Shown: positions 6,621 to 14,963, counted from the stretch's first letter. The stretch is 35,948 nucleotides of DNA from Puniceicoccales bacterium (GCA_031270475.1 JAISXO010000019.1:1-35948), one strand, 5' to 3'. The notes: generated by a model not told the origin, from the sequence alone. Program-made: numbers and translations.

Positions 6621-9600
6621 ATGGATATTCAGGATACATTGGGATACAATCGCGGAGACGAAAACGCGATATTAAATGATGAAGCTTTGCAGGAATATGT
6701 CAATCTGCGGTTAATGTCATTGGGACTAAGTGGTTGCAAAAAGGCTCTTCCGATTACAAAAATTGCGGAACCTTTATTAGCGTCGACCAACGATTTGCGC
6801 CATTTATTACTCGAGTATAACTGTCCGGCAGATCAGCGGATTATTGATTTTTGTGAACGCTATTTCGAGGATTTACCGGCCAATGAAAAACACCGCTGGA
6901 TACCGCGCCATACATTTATTTCCGATCGTCACGGGGTATCGCGGATACTTTCCCTGCCACCCGATGCCGATGAATTTCATTCGGAACACATCGACAGTTA
7001 TCGCATCTATCAGGGGATTTTACATAATCCGAAGATTGATAAGCGAACCACTAAGGGAGTTTTCCACATTGTCGAGGGCGAATGGACTGTCCCTACGGAT
7101 AAGATTGAGGTTCCCAAATTGGCCTTTGTACGTTTATTGGCACACGCCTGTCATCCTCCTAAAAATATTTTAGAACTTCCTTTTACAACAACACAGCGCA
7201 AGAAGGCGTATACCTTTGTTTCGGGATATTTGAAGCCGATTGTTTGCCCGGCTGTCGCGAATTATTGTTGTGAAAAAAGGATGGAAATTCGATTTTTCGT
7301 ACCCGGATCGCTGGTCAATTTTCTAGATATGGCGGAAAGTATTTTTGGCAATGCTGGATCGCCGATGTCTCCAGGAAACGATCCCGCAATGGATCCGGAA
7401 ACCTGGACAGGGCATACGGGCTGCATCATTGTCGCTCCCCATTTGACACAATTGACAAAAAAGGAACTCGGATTGCCCCACATTTCCGAAGCAACGGAAC
7501 GGCAAAGGAACGATGGTATGTGCTGGGAAAAAGAAAACGAACTATACCACGATGGCCAACCTTTCAAGGTCATGGTACGGGACAAAAGTGGCGTCATTAT
7601 TTCAATTATTGCTGATAGCTACAACGGTTATGGCAAGAAAGAAATTAAAACACAGATGAGTTATTCGGCCAATTTATTCGGACTCTGCGAAGAGGAACAT
7701 TCCGGCGGTTCCTTAGCGAACCCGCGTTATGATTTGGGCGACGACTTTCGAATGGATTACATCGAAAAATCTCATCAAACCCTAGCTTTTTTAGCCAAAT
7801 ATTACAGCCAACAAATTGACTTTCACAAAGAAGGGTACGGCGTTGATCGAGAATTTTCGGATATCATTTATGTTCCGGAAGATGCACATTTTTCGAAGAT
7901 CGATCAAACCATTAACTGGAAATATTGCGGAAAAATGGGACAATTGCGAATCATTCCCAATTGGATCTATATCCTGCCAAACGGATATCAGGTCGAATTG
8001 AACAAGGACCCCCGATCGCAGCAATGGCAACTAATTGGTACCGTTGGCGAAGGTCTTTTTTGTCACAAACCATCGACGGTTTCCGGTGGTGGAAAATCCG
8101 AAATTTCCAAATCCATAGAGGACAATATTTCGACGGGAAGTTCCGTCGTCAACGATTTCGAAAAAGATTGTCTAGAGGTGGATAAAATTTTACAAATGAA
8201 CTTCGATCACCGCTACAAGGATCCTGCCTCGAAAAACCTTCCAATCCTCGATCGCAAGCGCACTCTAGGTTCAGTTATCCAAATGTTTCAACAGAGCGAC
8301 AATCATACCGACGCTTACAACGCATGGCTACAAACGGTTCCTTCCAATGTCAAAGAATTGATCTACATCCTTAAATTGCACTATCGCGAAGGTTGGGGTA
8401 AAGACTGGAAAAAACATTTTTCCGTGGATCTCGTCAATGGCGTAACGGGCCACGAATTGAAATATTTAAACCAAAAAGTCGTAGCCCATTACCTGCGTAT
8501 CGGCCTGCGTTCGGATCACTCTTGGAATATGTTTTCCCTGCGCGAAGACTTCCATGCGTCGCGAAAAATTTCCATGGAAGATGATATTACAGCGAGCGTA
8601 ACCGTCCCCGTACAACATTTAAAACAACTTAAAAAGCCCTACGATTCGGTAAAGTTTGTGGAAAACTGTGAATATCGACTTTACCAGCGCCCCGACGATG
8701 CCATTGAACCGGGTTATGACCATGAAACGGAATCCGACATGACTTTGCCCGATTCCTTTATCTGCAACTACCAGCCTCTCACAAAGATCGATGTCCAACG
8801 CATCGTCGACGATAGCATAAAATTTTCAAAATATACATCCGTCATGCAGGAATTCCTGTTGAAATTTTTACACGATAAATGCGCCCCTAAATACGTCGTT
8901 TGCCCCTCCCATCAACGAATCATGCCCAACGGTAAATTGAGTAGCAATATGCGTTATTTACAGGCACGAAAGGATATTGCCCAACGTCGTTTTATGCACG
9001 TCACGGAAATGGGAATGCGCCTTGCTCGCGGAATTCAATCGACCGATCCATTATACTACGCCGTGGATGCGGTCATCGCCGGCCGTCGAAATAATGCGCC
9101 GGAAGAGGGTATCAAACCCCTATCGGTCCACAATCCCTTGCATTACTTTGAATGGCCCGAACTGTTTATGGAATTCGCTTCCAATATGACCGGGAAATCG
9201 CCCTCGACAACGGGAGCCGGCTTGGAAGGCGTCATGACAAAGGCTCCCTTTAATGCACTAACCCAGATCATTGATTTGAATAACGCATTTTTGAGTTTTG
9301 TCGTCAGTGGATACCAGGGGTTCATTTCTTCAGCGGGCAGGATTGGACCGCATATCAAAGTTGGCCACGATATTTCTTACCTTATTCCCGAAATTTTTAG
9401 CCGCATGAAACCAGAAGAACGAGAACCAAAATTTCTAATCGAAAATGGTTACCTGGAAAAATGTCAGGATTTTGATTACAAAGGTAAAAAAGTAGAGGCA
9501 AGTCGATTGGGTTATCGCATTAATCGAAAATTTACAACGACATTCTTCGGACGTATTCTCACTTCTCCAGAAGCGGTCTTCCCCGACGAAATGCTCCAAC

Positions 9601-10055
9601 CTGAAAAACAAAGCATGGATATTTTTTCGGATAGTATGGCGAATATCGTCGATGCACACCGCCGGGCAGCACTGCGATTCTTTGAGGATAAAACCATCAA
9701 TAACGCTTGCTTGCCAATGAAAGCTCTACTCCACATTATGGCCTACGGCGACTACGACGGTATGGAACTCGACTCGCCAGAATTTCGTCGCTTATTCGAT
9801 CGAAAAACGATCATGGAAAGCGACTGGTACCGGGAACGTTTGAACGTATGTCAAAAAATCCACGTTCATCACCTTCGTCGCTGCCTGCGCCATATGAAAG
9901 AATTCGCGAAAAAAGAATTTAACCGGGAATATGTACATTCCATGCGCATTCGCCGACGTATCTTGGATTGTCAGATACGCCTGGAATATATCAGCTCCGA
10001 TGCCTACCTGCACGATTTATGCGGTACTATCGGCGCCGATCCGTTGGTAGTATGA
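6621..10055 (+). CDS. PPi-type phosphoenolpyruvate carboxykinase-like protein
   Basis: A 1144-residue soluble protein, far longer than ATP- or GTP-type PEPCKs. From memory of the family, its length and several stretches (WTGHTGCIIVAPHLTQL, TKKELGLPHISEATE, KRMEIRFFVPGSL) match the pyrophosphate-dependent PEPCKs known from Entamoeba and Propionibacterium. Those convert oxaloacetate + PPi to PEP + CO2 + Pi, or the reverse. A glycine-rich loop SGGGKSEISKS (from residue 488) is the likely phosphate-binding element, followed by acidic and basic residues typical of the fold. There is no signal peptide or membrane segment. The gene is monocistronic with its own promoter and ends at element E3. If correct, the cell links PEP metabolism and CO2 fixation to PPi. 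The assignment rests on recognition, not on a search; the alternative is a large conserved protein of unknown function. Confidence 0.72.
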   Translation: MDIQDTLGYNRGDENAILNDEALQEYVNLRLMSLGLSGCKKALPITKIAEPLLASTNDLRHLLLEYNCPADQRIIDFCERYFEDLPANEKHRWIPRHTFISDRHGVSRILSLPPDADEFHSEHIDSYRIYQGILHNPKIDKRTTKGVFHIVEGEWTVPTDKIEVPKLAFVRLLAHACHPPKNILELPFTTTQRKKAYTFVSGYLKPIVCPAVANYCCEKRMEIRFFVPGSLVNFLDMAESIFGNAGSPMSPGNDPAMDPETWTGHTGCIIVAPHLTQLTKKELGLPHISEATERQRNDGMCWEKENELYHDGQPFKVMVRDKSGVIISIIADSYNGYGKKEIKTQMSYSANLFGLCEEEHSGGSLANPRYDLGDDFRMDYIEKSHQTLAFLAKYYSQQIDFHKEGYGVDREFSDIIYVPEDAHFSKIDQTINWKYCGKMGQLRIIPNWIYILPNGYQVELNKDPRSQQWQLIGTVGEGLFCHKPSTVSGGGKSEISKSIEDNISTGSSVVNDFEKDCLEVDKILQMNFDHRYKDPASKNLPILDRKRTLGSVIQMFQQSDNHTDAYNAWLQTVPSNVKELIYILKLHYREGWGKDWKKHFSVDLVNGVTGHELKYLNQKVVAHYLRIGLRSDHSWNMFSLREDFHASRKISMEDDITASVTVPVQHLKQLKKPYDSVKFVENCEYRLYQRPDDAIEPGYDHETESDMTLPDSFICNYQPLTKIDVQRIVDDSIKFSKYTSVMQEFLLKFLHDKCAPKYVVCPSHQRIMPNGKLSSNMRYLQARKDIAQRRFMHVTEMGMRLARGIQSTDPLYYAVDAVIAGRRNNAPEEGIKPLSVHNPLHYFEWPELFMEFASNMTGKSPSTTGAGLEGVMTKAPFNALTQIIDLNNAFLSFVVSGYQGFISSAGRIGPHIKVGHDISYLIPEIFSRMKPEEREPKFLIENGYLEKCQDFDYKGKKVEASRLGYRINRKFTTTFFGRILTSPEAVFPDEMLQPEKQSMDIFSDSMANIVDAHRRAALRFFEDKTINNACLPMKALLHIMAYGDYDGMELDSPEFRRLFDRKTIMESDWYRERLNVCQKIHVHHLRRCLRHMKEFAKKEFNREYVHSMRIRRRILDCQIRLEYISSDAYLHDLCGTIGADPLVV

Positions 10056-10087
10056 TGCTTACCATAAGACGCTACCTTCTGCTTTGC

Positions 10088-10292
10088 CCCCCCGCGGCAA
10101 AGCCGCGGGGCTATAAAAAAGGCCTGATCCCGAAGGGATCAGGCAACAAAGTTGCCTTGCCCGGCACTTCGTGCCGGGCAGGCCTTTTTTATTCTTCGGC
10201 CCTGTCCACGGGCGACGCCTGTGGACAGGGCCGAATCTCAGGTCCAGAGGATGAATCCTCTGGCGGGGATTCTAAGGGCGAGGAGTCCTTAG
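10088..10292. repeat. Hairpin-array element E3 (cloverleaf plus tail module)
   Basis: This is the longest element. A CCGCGGC-AAA-GCCGCGG hairpin precedes the outer repeat AAAAAAGGCCTG (10115-10126) / CAGGCCTTTTTT (10179-10190), which encloses GATCCC-GAA-GGGATC, GGCAAC-AAA-GTTGCC and GCCCGGCAC-TTC-GTGCCGGGC. Next comes a 12-bp stem, GGCCCTGTCCAC / GTGGACAGGGCC (10197-10233). The tail module follows: CCAGAGGA/TCCTCTGG (10244-10263) and CTAAGG/CCTTAG (10272-10292). The last bases supply the stop codon of the gene at 10289. Confidence 0.85.
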
Positions 10293-10777
10293 TGAATTTT
10301 CCATGGAGTAAGGCGTGGGATCCACCGGGGAACATTGCGCTTATAGATACGGTAATCATTGCCGAAGCGTTTTTCCAAATCTTTTTCTTCAAAAAAAGGA
10401 AAATAAAACATATTGCTCAATAGAAATAAGCCAAACAATCCAAAAACAACCCACGAATTAAGAAGTAGAGTTTCGGCAATCTGCATCATAAATACGCTTG
10501 CAATCATTGGATTTCGGACATAGGCATAGGGCCCTTCTACGACCAATTTTTTGGGCGGATTCCACGGAGCAGCCGTACCCTTACCTCGATGAGCAAAGAG
10601 CCACATGGTCCAAGATGCCAGCGACAAACCAAGGATAAAAAGGACACTGCCTAAAATCATCAAAGAAAAATGATTGGGTTGCCAGGTATAATCCATGAAA
10701 TAGAGGACAAGCGCAGGAATCGTTACCAAAACATTGCATGGCAGTATGATGATTGTTTTTACCCACTCTAAAATCAT
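10289..10777 (-). CDS. Isoprenylcysteine carboxyl methyltransferase-like membrane protein
   Basis: 162 residues from the ATG at 10777 (in-frame TTG at 10816 and GTG at 10798 are alternatives). Four to five hydrophobic segments surround the signature GPYAYVRNPM and the C-terminal EEKDLEKRFGNDYRIYKRNV. Both are typical of the ICMT/PEMT superfamily, small membrane methyltransferases that use S-adenosylmethionine. Bacterial members act on unknown lipids or isoprenoids, so the substrate is not predictable. It is convergent with the PPi-PEPCK-like gene. Its TAA stop (10289-10291) lies inside the last hairpin of element E3, so element insertion probably set or changed the C-terminus. Confidence 0.78.
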   Translation of the reverse strand: MILEWVKTIIILPCNVLVTIPALVLYFMDYTWQPNHFSLMILGSVLFILGLSLASWTMWLFAHRGKGTAAPWNPPKKLVVEGPYAYVRNPMIASVFMMQIAETLLLNSWVVFGLFGLFLLSNMFYFPFFEEKDLEKRFGNDYRIYKRNVPRWIPRLTPWKIH

Positions 10778-10943
10778 TTTAAAAGTTATTGCTAACACAT
10801 TTTGAGGAAAAGTCAAGTTTTCATTTTTGATGTGTTACTTGTTCCAAGCCTCAAAAGAATCTTCCGTTTTGTCAAGTAAAATTTTTAAAGAAAAATAATT
10901 TTCAAAAGAACAAAAATATTTCGTGTTCTTTCTTGACTTTAAA

Positions 10944-10949
10944 TATAAT
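10944..10949 (+). promoter_or_regulatory. Possible -10 box of the pseudopilin gene
   Basis: A perfect TATAAT stands 14 bp before the ATG at 10963. The base run at the -35 position (about 10920-10926) is weak. The spacing predicts a leader of only ~7 nt. Confidence 0.35.
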
Positions 10950-10962
10950 TCACAATAATTTC

Positions 10963-11774
10963 ATGCATGGCAAGACAGCAAGACAGCAAATATCAAGCAA
11001 AAAAATAAAAAATCTTTCACGCTCGTTGAAATCGTTTTCACCATTGCCATCATCGGAATTTTACTGGCAATTCTTCTACCCACAATGAGTGCGATTAAAC
11101 TCAAAGCACAAAAAGTAAAGGACGTCTCCAATCTCCAAAAAATCGCTGAAGCCTGGCGCGAATGTGCCATCAATCGCGGCTGGACGTTCGATACAGGAGA
11201 AATGGGTGTGACTCAGTTTGTGGAAATATTGGCAGGATTAGGCAGAACTAGCACTTCCGATATGGTTCTAAATGATGCCAATGTTTATATCTCTCCCGGT
11301 GACAAGTACGCTTCTAAACTGAGACATGAAGTACTTACTCGCCTAGGTGAAGACGGAACGATTACGTGGACAGATGTATTTCATATTACCTCAAATTTTA
11401 TGAACTCCAGTTGGGTAAATGCACAGCGCATTAGCTACTGCCTCATTGCCAATTTACCGATAAATGTTCCGCTCTCTACAACGCCTTTTGCCTTTACCCT
11501 GGGTCTGCGCGAAGATGGGAAATGGGACGAAAGAGCCGGATTATACGGCTCGAAAGGTGGCTATGTCGTCTATTGTAATGGCCATGTAACTTGGTTCGAC
11601 GGCAGTAAACCAGCTAGATTTTTGAAATGGAATCAATCGGGCTATACCTCCGATATTCGCGAAGCAATTCCCCAAACAGCTTGGATTACCTGTGGTAATG
11701 ATGGAACGGATACCTATTGCCTGAGCGATGGGCAACTCATTCTCCTCTATCACGCTGGCACTGGTGAAGACTAA
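10963..11774 (+). CDS. Type II/IV secretion pseudopilin with frame-shifted start
   Basis: From about 11020 to 11774 one frame encodes a class III signal peptide and a secreted body: KKSFTLVEIVFTIAIIGILL (methylation site at Phe, Glu at +5), then ~215 soluble residues ending around NGHVTWFDGSKPA. Such proteins are processed by a prepilin peptidase and build pseudopili. The only plausible start, ATG 10963, is in a different frame from the body; in the body's frame no ATG, GTG or TTG lies between an upstream TAA and the pilin motif. The two frames meet in an A7-T-A6 tract (11000-11013). One extra A, or a -1 slip there, would join them into a normal prepilin (basic leader of ~17 residues). Without this the ATG frame stops near 11086. 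No other secretion gene of this type is nearby. Confidence 0.7.
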
Positions 11775-11867
11775 AATAAATCGCTAGAAATATTAAAAAA
11801 TTTCCACCTTTTACTCTCCGCCCCTGAAAACTCTTTCGGCCTTGTTAAGTTTTTTTGCGAATAATTT

Positions 11868-12740
11868 TTATTTCTCTAAAAAATACTGCCTCTGTTTTTC
11901 TGAAATCGCTAAGCCAACTTGCTCCATCACTTTTAGCATATCTTCCCAGACCACACGTTTCATCGCATTCGTCCCGTTGCGCAAAAGGTAGGACGGATGG
12001 AAGGTAATCATCAGTGGGATACCGCAAAATTCATGCCATTTTCCGCGTACGGTTGACATTTTCCGAGTTTTATCGTGGCCTAATAAGCCACTTACAGCCG
12101 TCGCTCCTAGCGCTACGATAACTTTTGGACGGACGATTTCGACCTGTTCAATCAGATATGGTAAACAAAATTGCATCTCTTCCTGAGTTGGAGGCCGATT
12201 CCCCGTTTCGCCATCCATTTCGGGACGCCAATTCATGATATTACTAATGTAAACCTCCTCCCGCGAGAGATCCATCGCTGCGATAATTTTTGTCAGCAAC
12301 TGTCCAGCACGGCCAACAAATGGTATGCCCTGGATTTCCTCATCGGCACCAGGAGCTTCGCCACAAAAGAAAATCTCTGCATCTAAATTCCCAACGCCAA
12401 AAACTAAATTCTTTCCCGGTCGAACGTGTTTTTTTAAATCCTCATTTCCCAAAACACGCCCGCGTAAATCTTCCCAATATTCCCGCTTATTGGTAAAAAC
12501 TTTTTGCGAACGGACCGGTAAAGGATCAGCCACCGATTTTTCACAACGGCTCACCTCTGGCAATTGATCCTGTACTTGATTTTTGATGGCACGGGCTTGT
12601 ATTCCAATTTCGAGAGAAGAAACCAAGTCGCTCTCCAAAAACGAAAGATTTTCCTTTCCAACAAAAACCGTTGTTTGACCTTGATTTTTGAACCCTTCCA
12701 AAGTATCGATCAAGATATTAATGAATTGAACCATACCCAT
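11868..12740 (-). CDS. Family-4-type uracil-DNA glycosylase lacking most Fe-S cysteines
   Basis: 290 residues from the ATG at 12740 (TTG 12752 and ATG 12734 are alternatives). The catalytic core is clear: motif 1 GEAPGADEEIQGIPFVGRAG with GQLL after it, NIMNWRP, the RPKVIVALGATA strand and motif 2 HPSYLLRN. Such enzymes excise uracil from DNA. A ~100-residue N-terminal extension, poorly conserved in this family, is present. Family 4 enzymes bind a 4Fe-4S cluster through four cysteines. Here the N-terminal CxxC is absent (region GNEDLKKHVRPGK) and the Cys before RP is Trp (NWRP); only the Cys of FCLPYL remains. The cluster is therefore probably lost. Residues specific to UdgX were not seen. 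Confidence 0.82.
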   Translation of the reverse strand: MGMVQFINILIDTLEGFKNQGQTTVFVGKENLSFLESDLVSSLEIGIQARAIKNQVQDQLPEVSRCEKSVADPLPVRSQKVFTNKREYWEDLRGRVLGNEDLKKHVRPGKNLVFGVGNLDAEIFFCGEAPGADEEIQGIPFVGRAGQLLTKIIAAMDLSREEVYISNIMNWRPEMDGETGNRPPTQEEMQFCLPYLIEQVEIVRPKVIVALGATAVSGLLGHDKTRKMSTVRGKWHEFCGIPLMITFHPSYLLRNGTNAMKRVVWEDMLKVMEQVGLAISEKQRQYFLEK

Positions 12741-12790
12741 GGAATAGGACAAAAGCTAAGGCTGTAAATGCATTTTATTGTTTGCAAATG

Positions 12791-13153
12791 TTAAAAAAAT
12801 GGAATATTCTCGTAGTGAAAAATTTCAAAATTTTCTCGATCGCAGACAATCTCAATGACATCAAAGCGAAAATATTGCAAATAATTTTGACTGATATAGG
12901 CTTCTACAACGGGTTTAAGAGCATTTTTTTTCTTTTTTGTGATAGAAAAATAGCCGGAAACAAGGGCATCCTTCCGCCGCGCACGCACCTCAACAAATAC
13001 GGTAACTGCGCCGTCCTGGGCAATAATATCGATTTCGCCACTTTTATGGCGCCAGTTTTTCTTAATAATTTTATATTTTTTCTTTTTTCTTAGAAAATTT
13101 ACGGCTAATTTTTCGCCCTCATTTCCGGTTTCCTGCTTTTGGGTCAATGCCAT
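12791..13153 (-). CDS. YraN family (UPF0102) endonuclease-like protein, intact copy
   Basis: 120 residues, the normal family length. The restriction-endonuclease-like core is present: GNEGEKLAVNFL near the N-terminus, then GEIDIIAQDG and VFVEVRARR, giving the Asp and Glu-x-Arg of the presumed metal site. The function of the family is not established; a role in Holliday-junction or uptake-related DNA processing has been suggested. The 5' part of the gene and its upstream DNA are tandemly duplicated (see 13157-13468). A TATAAT (13168-13163) lies 9 bp before the ATG. The gene is convergent with no operon partner. Confidence 0.87.
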   Translation of the reverse strand: MALTQKQETGNEGEKLAVNFLRKKKKYKIIKKNWRHKSGEIDIIAQDGAVTVFVEVRARRKDALVSGYFSITKKKKNALKPVVEAYISQNYLQYFRFDVIEIVCDRENFEIFHYENIPFF

Positions 13154-13223
13154 CGATCAAAGATTATAAAAAAATATTCGCAATTGGAAATAAAAATAAA
13201 TCGACAAAATAGTAAAAACATTA
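12909..13223. repeat. Tandem duplication, copy A (contains 5' part of yraN-like gene)
   Basis: About 315 bp, nearly identical to 13224-13539. It spans the first ~82 codons of the yraN-like gene and ~70 bp of upstream DNA. Junctions are precise: ACGGGTTTAA at 12909 recurs at 13224 and CATTA at 13219 recurs at 13535. A few substitutions separate the copies. Confidence 0.93.
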
Positions 13224-13468
13224 ACGGGTTTAAGGGCATTTTTTTCCTTTTTTGTGATAGAAAAATAGCCGGAAACAAGGGCATCCTTTCGCCGCGCACG
13301 CACCTCAACAAATACGGTAACTGCACCGTCCTGGGCAATAATATCGATTTCGCCACTTTTATGGCGCCAATTTTTTTTAATAATTTTATATTTTTTCTTT
13401 TTTCTTAGAAAATTTACGGCTAATTTCTCGCCCTCATTTCCGGTTTCCTGCTTTTGGGTCAATGCCAT
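13157..13468 (-). pseudogene. Truncated duplicate of the YraN-family gene
   Basis: The first ~82 residues match the intact neighbour almost perfectly, up to KNALKPV. The reading frame then runs through the copied promoter region and leader of the intact gene, giving 21 residues of translated upstream DNA (NVFTILSIYFYFQL...) before stopping. The putative catalytic residues are kept but the C-terminal ~35 residues are lost. It has its own copied TATAAT (13484-13479), so it may be transcribed. It is probably non-functional; a truncated active product cannot be excluded. Confidence 0.85.
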
Positions 13469-13539
13469 TGATCAATGGATTATAAAAAAATATTCGCAAT
13501 TGGAAATAAAAATAAATCGACAAAATGGTAAAAACATTA
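13224..13539. repeat. Tandem duplication, copy B
   Basis: Second copy of the ~315-bp unit, head-to-tail with 12909-13223. Its right end is 12 bp before the ATG of the next plus-strand gene, so it also replaced or supplied the promoter region of that gene. Confidence 0.93.
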
Positions 13540-13551
13540 TACTAAACTATC

Positions 13552-14709
13552 ATGGATAAATTTAAATTCTTATATTTATTATTTCTTTTCTCGGTATTGG
13601 GAGAATTTTTTCCGTTTTTTTCTATAGCATTTTCCTTATCGGATGCCGAATGCTTCCCTCTAAATGCCACTACATTTCAGCAACGATGGCGTCCACGAGT
13701 TCGCTTTGTCAGGCAATATACAAAAAGTATGATCGAAGATGGCTATACGGAAAAGTTCGCCAATGAAGTCTCTAGCGCGATAATTATTCTCTACCAAAAT
13801 ACCATAGATGATCTTCTGCCTAGCGACATCGGTAGCGTTAGCGATGTGGTTTTTGCTCCAGAATATATTACAATGAGAATCAATGTTACCAATAAATTGA
13901 AACAAATAATGGAAGATTATGACGCTGACTATAATATCATTAATCGCTATCTCAAAGGACAACAGCAAAACTCTTGGAGCGAAGAATCCCTCGCTATGAA
14001 ATATTTTTTATTTACACAACGCCAAGACAGTAATGACTTCGAAAAAGTCTATTTCTGGGGTGGACAAAAATTAAGTACCCTGGAACTTAAATATGTACAA
14101 GATTTAGTAAAAAACATACAAAACCGATCCAACGATAATGGACTAATTTTAAATATCAAAAAAGAAAAGTATGCAAGATCCGTCGCCTTCTATAAAGCTT
14201 TAACAGCCATAGCGCTGAATAAAGTCCAAGTCCCCGAAAGAATTAATCACGAAAACAATACCTGCATCCTACAGCGAGGAATGAAACGGGAAGATCTCAT
14301 CAAATTCTATCCCGAGTATGCCAAAATAAATGAGGGAGAAATATTCACCGACACGATGAAACACGGTATTGCCGATTCCGCAGCCCTCGGTGCCTCAGCT
14401 CCTATATTCACCAACCCTAAGGAATACGATGTCCTCGAAATAGAAACCCCTTTTAGTAGAATTTTTGCCGTCTATTTTATATCTCCTGAGCTCAGTTTTG
14501 ACGGACCACCCTACGGTCTACCCATAAGAAAAAATAGTAAAGATAACAAACAACATAGAGGCTCTGAGCATGAATTTGTATGTGATATGAGCAATCTTCC
14601 AATAAAAATAAAAAAAATGAGCGACATAGAATACTCGCCAACTCCATCCTACTCCAAAGAGAGATTAAAAGCCAACGGCTATAAATTTAGATCTCGAATC
14701 TTCCATTGA
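13552..14709 (+). CDS. Secreted protein of unknown function
   Basis: 385 residues that I do not recognise. The N-terminus has a hydrophobic stretch (LYLLFLFSVLGEFFPFFSIA) followed by a likely signal peptidase site around AFSLSDA, so export is likely. The remainder is polar, mixed-charge, with only three cysteines, no internal transmembrane helix and no recognisable catalytic motif. Base composition is more AT-rich than in the housekeeping genes. It has no operon partner: yraN diverges from it upstream and tRNA-Thr faces it downstream. A TATACT 9 bp before the ATG may be its -10 box. Given the secretin and chaperone elsewhere in the window, a surface or host-directed role is possible but unproven. 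Confidence 0.6.
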   Translation: MDKFKFLYLLFLFSVLGEFFPFFSIAFSLSDAECFPLNATTFQQRWRPRVRFVRQYTKSMIEDGYTEKFANEVSSAIIILYQNTIDDLLPSDIGSVSDVVFAPEYITMRINVTNKLKQIMEDYDADYNIINRYLKGQQQNSWSEESLAMKYFLFTQRQDSNDFEKVYFWGGQKLSTLELKYVQDLVKNIQNRSNDNGLILNIKKEKYARSVAFYKALTAIALNKVQVPERINHENNTCILQRGMKREDLIKFYPEYAKINEGEIFTDTMKHGIADSAALGASAPIFTNPKEYDVLEIETPFSRIFAVYFISPELSFDGPPYGLPIRKNSKDNKQHRGSEHEFVCDMSNLPIKIKKMSDIEYSPTPSYSKERLKANGYKFRSRIFH

Positions 14710-14724
14710 AATCTTCTTTCTCGG

Positions 14725-14797
14725 AGCCGGGGATGAGATTCGAACTCACGACCCACGCATTACGAATGCGTTGCTCTACCAGCTGAGCTACCCCGGC
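14725..14797 (-). tRNA. tRNA-Thr (CGT)
   Basis: The acceptor GCCGGGG pairs with CCCCGGC. The anticodon stem ACGCA/TGCGT holds loop TTCGTAA, giving CGT. The T-arm is canonical, the discriminator is T, and CCA is not encoded. It is the last gene of the minus-strand Lys-Thr-Thr cluster. Confidence 0.96.
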
Positions 14798-14890
14798 AAA
14801 ATTTATCGGAATCTGTATCGCACAAAACTTTCAGTTTTCCTAAAAAATTTTTTCCGAAAAGAAAAATATAAATTAACTGTGAAATAACGG

Positions 14891-14963
14891 AGCCGACTGT
14901 CAGATTTGAACTGACGACCGTCCGCTTACAAGGCGGGTGCTCTACCAACTGAGCTAAGTCGGC
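14891..14963 (-). tRNA. tRNA-Thr (TGT)
   Basis: The acceptor GCCGACT pairs with AGTCGGC, closely resembling E. coli tRNA-Thr(UGU) at its 5' end. Loop CTTGTAA gives TGT. The first anticodon-stem pair (27-43) is a C-A mismatch. CCA is not encoded. It lies 2 bp downstream of tRNA-Lys. Confidence 0.95.

Noticed and set aside
10088-10292. Hairpin arrays as CRISPR
   Set aside because: No direct repeats at regular spacing with unique spacers, and no cas genes; the units are palindromes placed back to back.
11868-12740. UdgX (DNA-crosslinking variant) as the identity of the uracil glycosylase
   Set aside because: The characteristic extra loop with KRRIH was not found; motif 2 is the ordinary HPSYLLRN.
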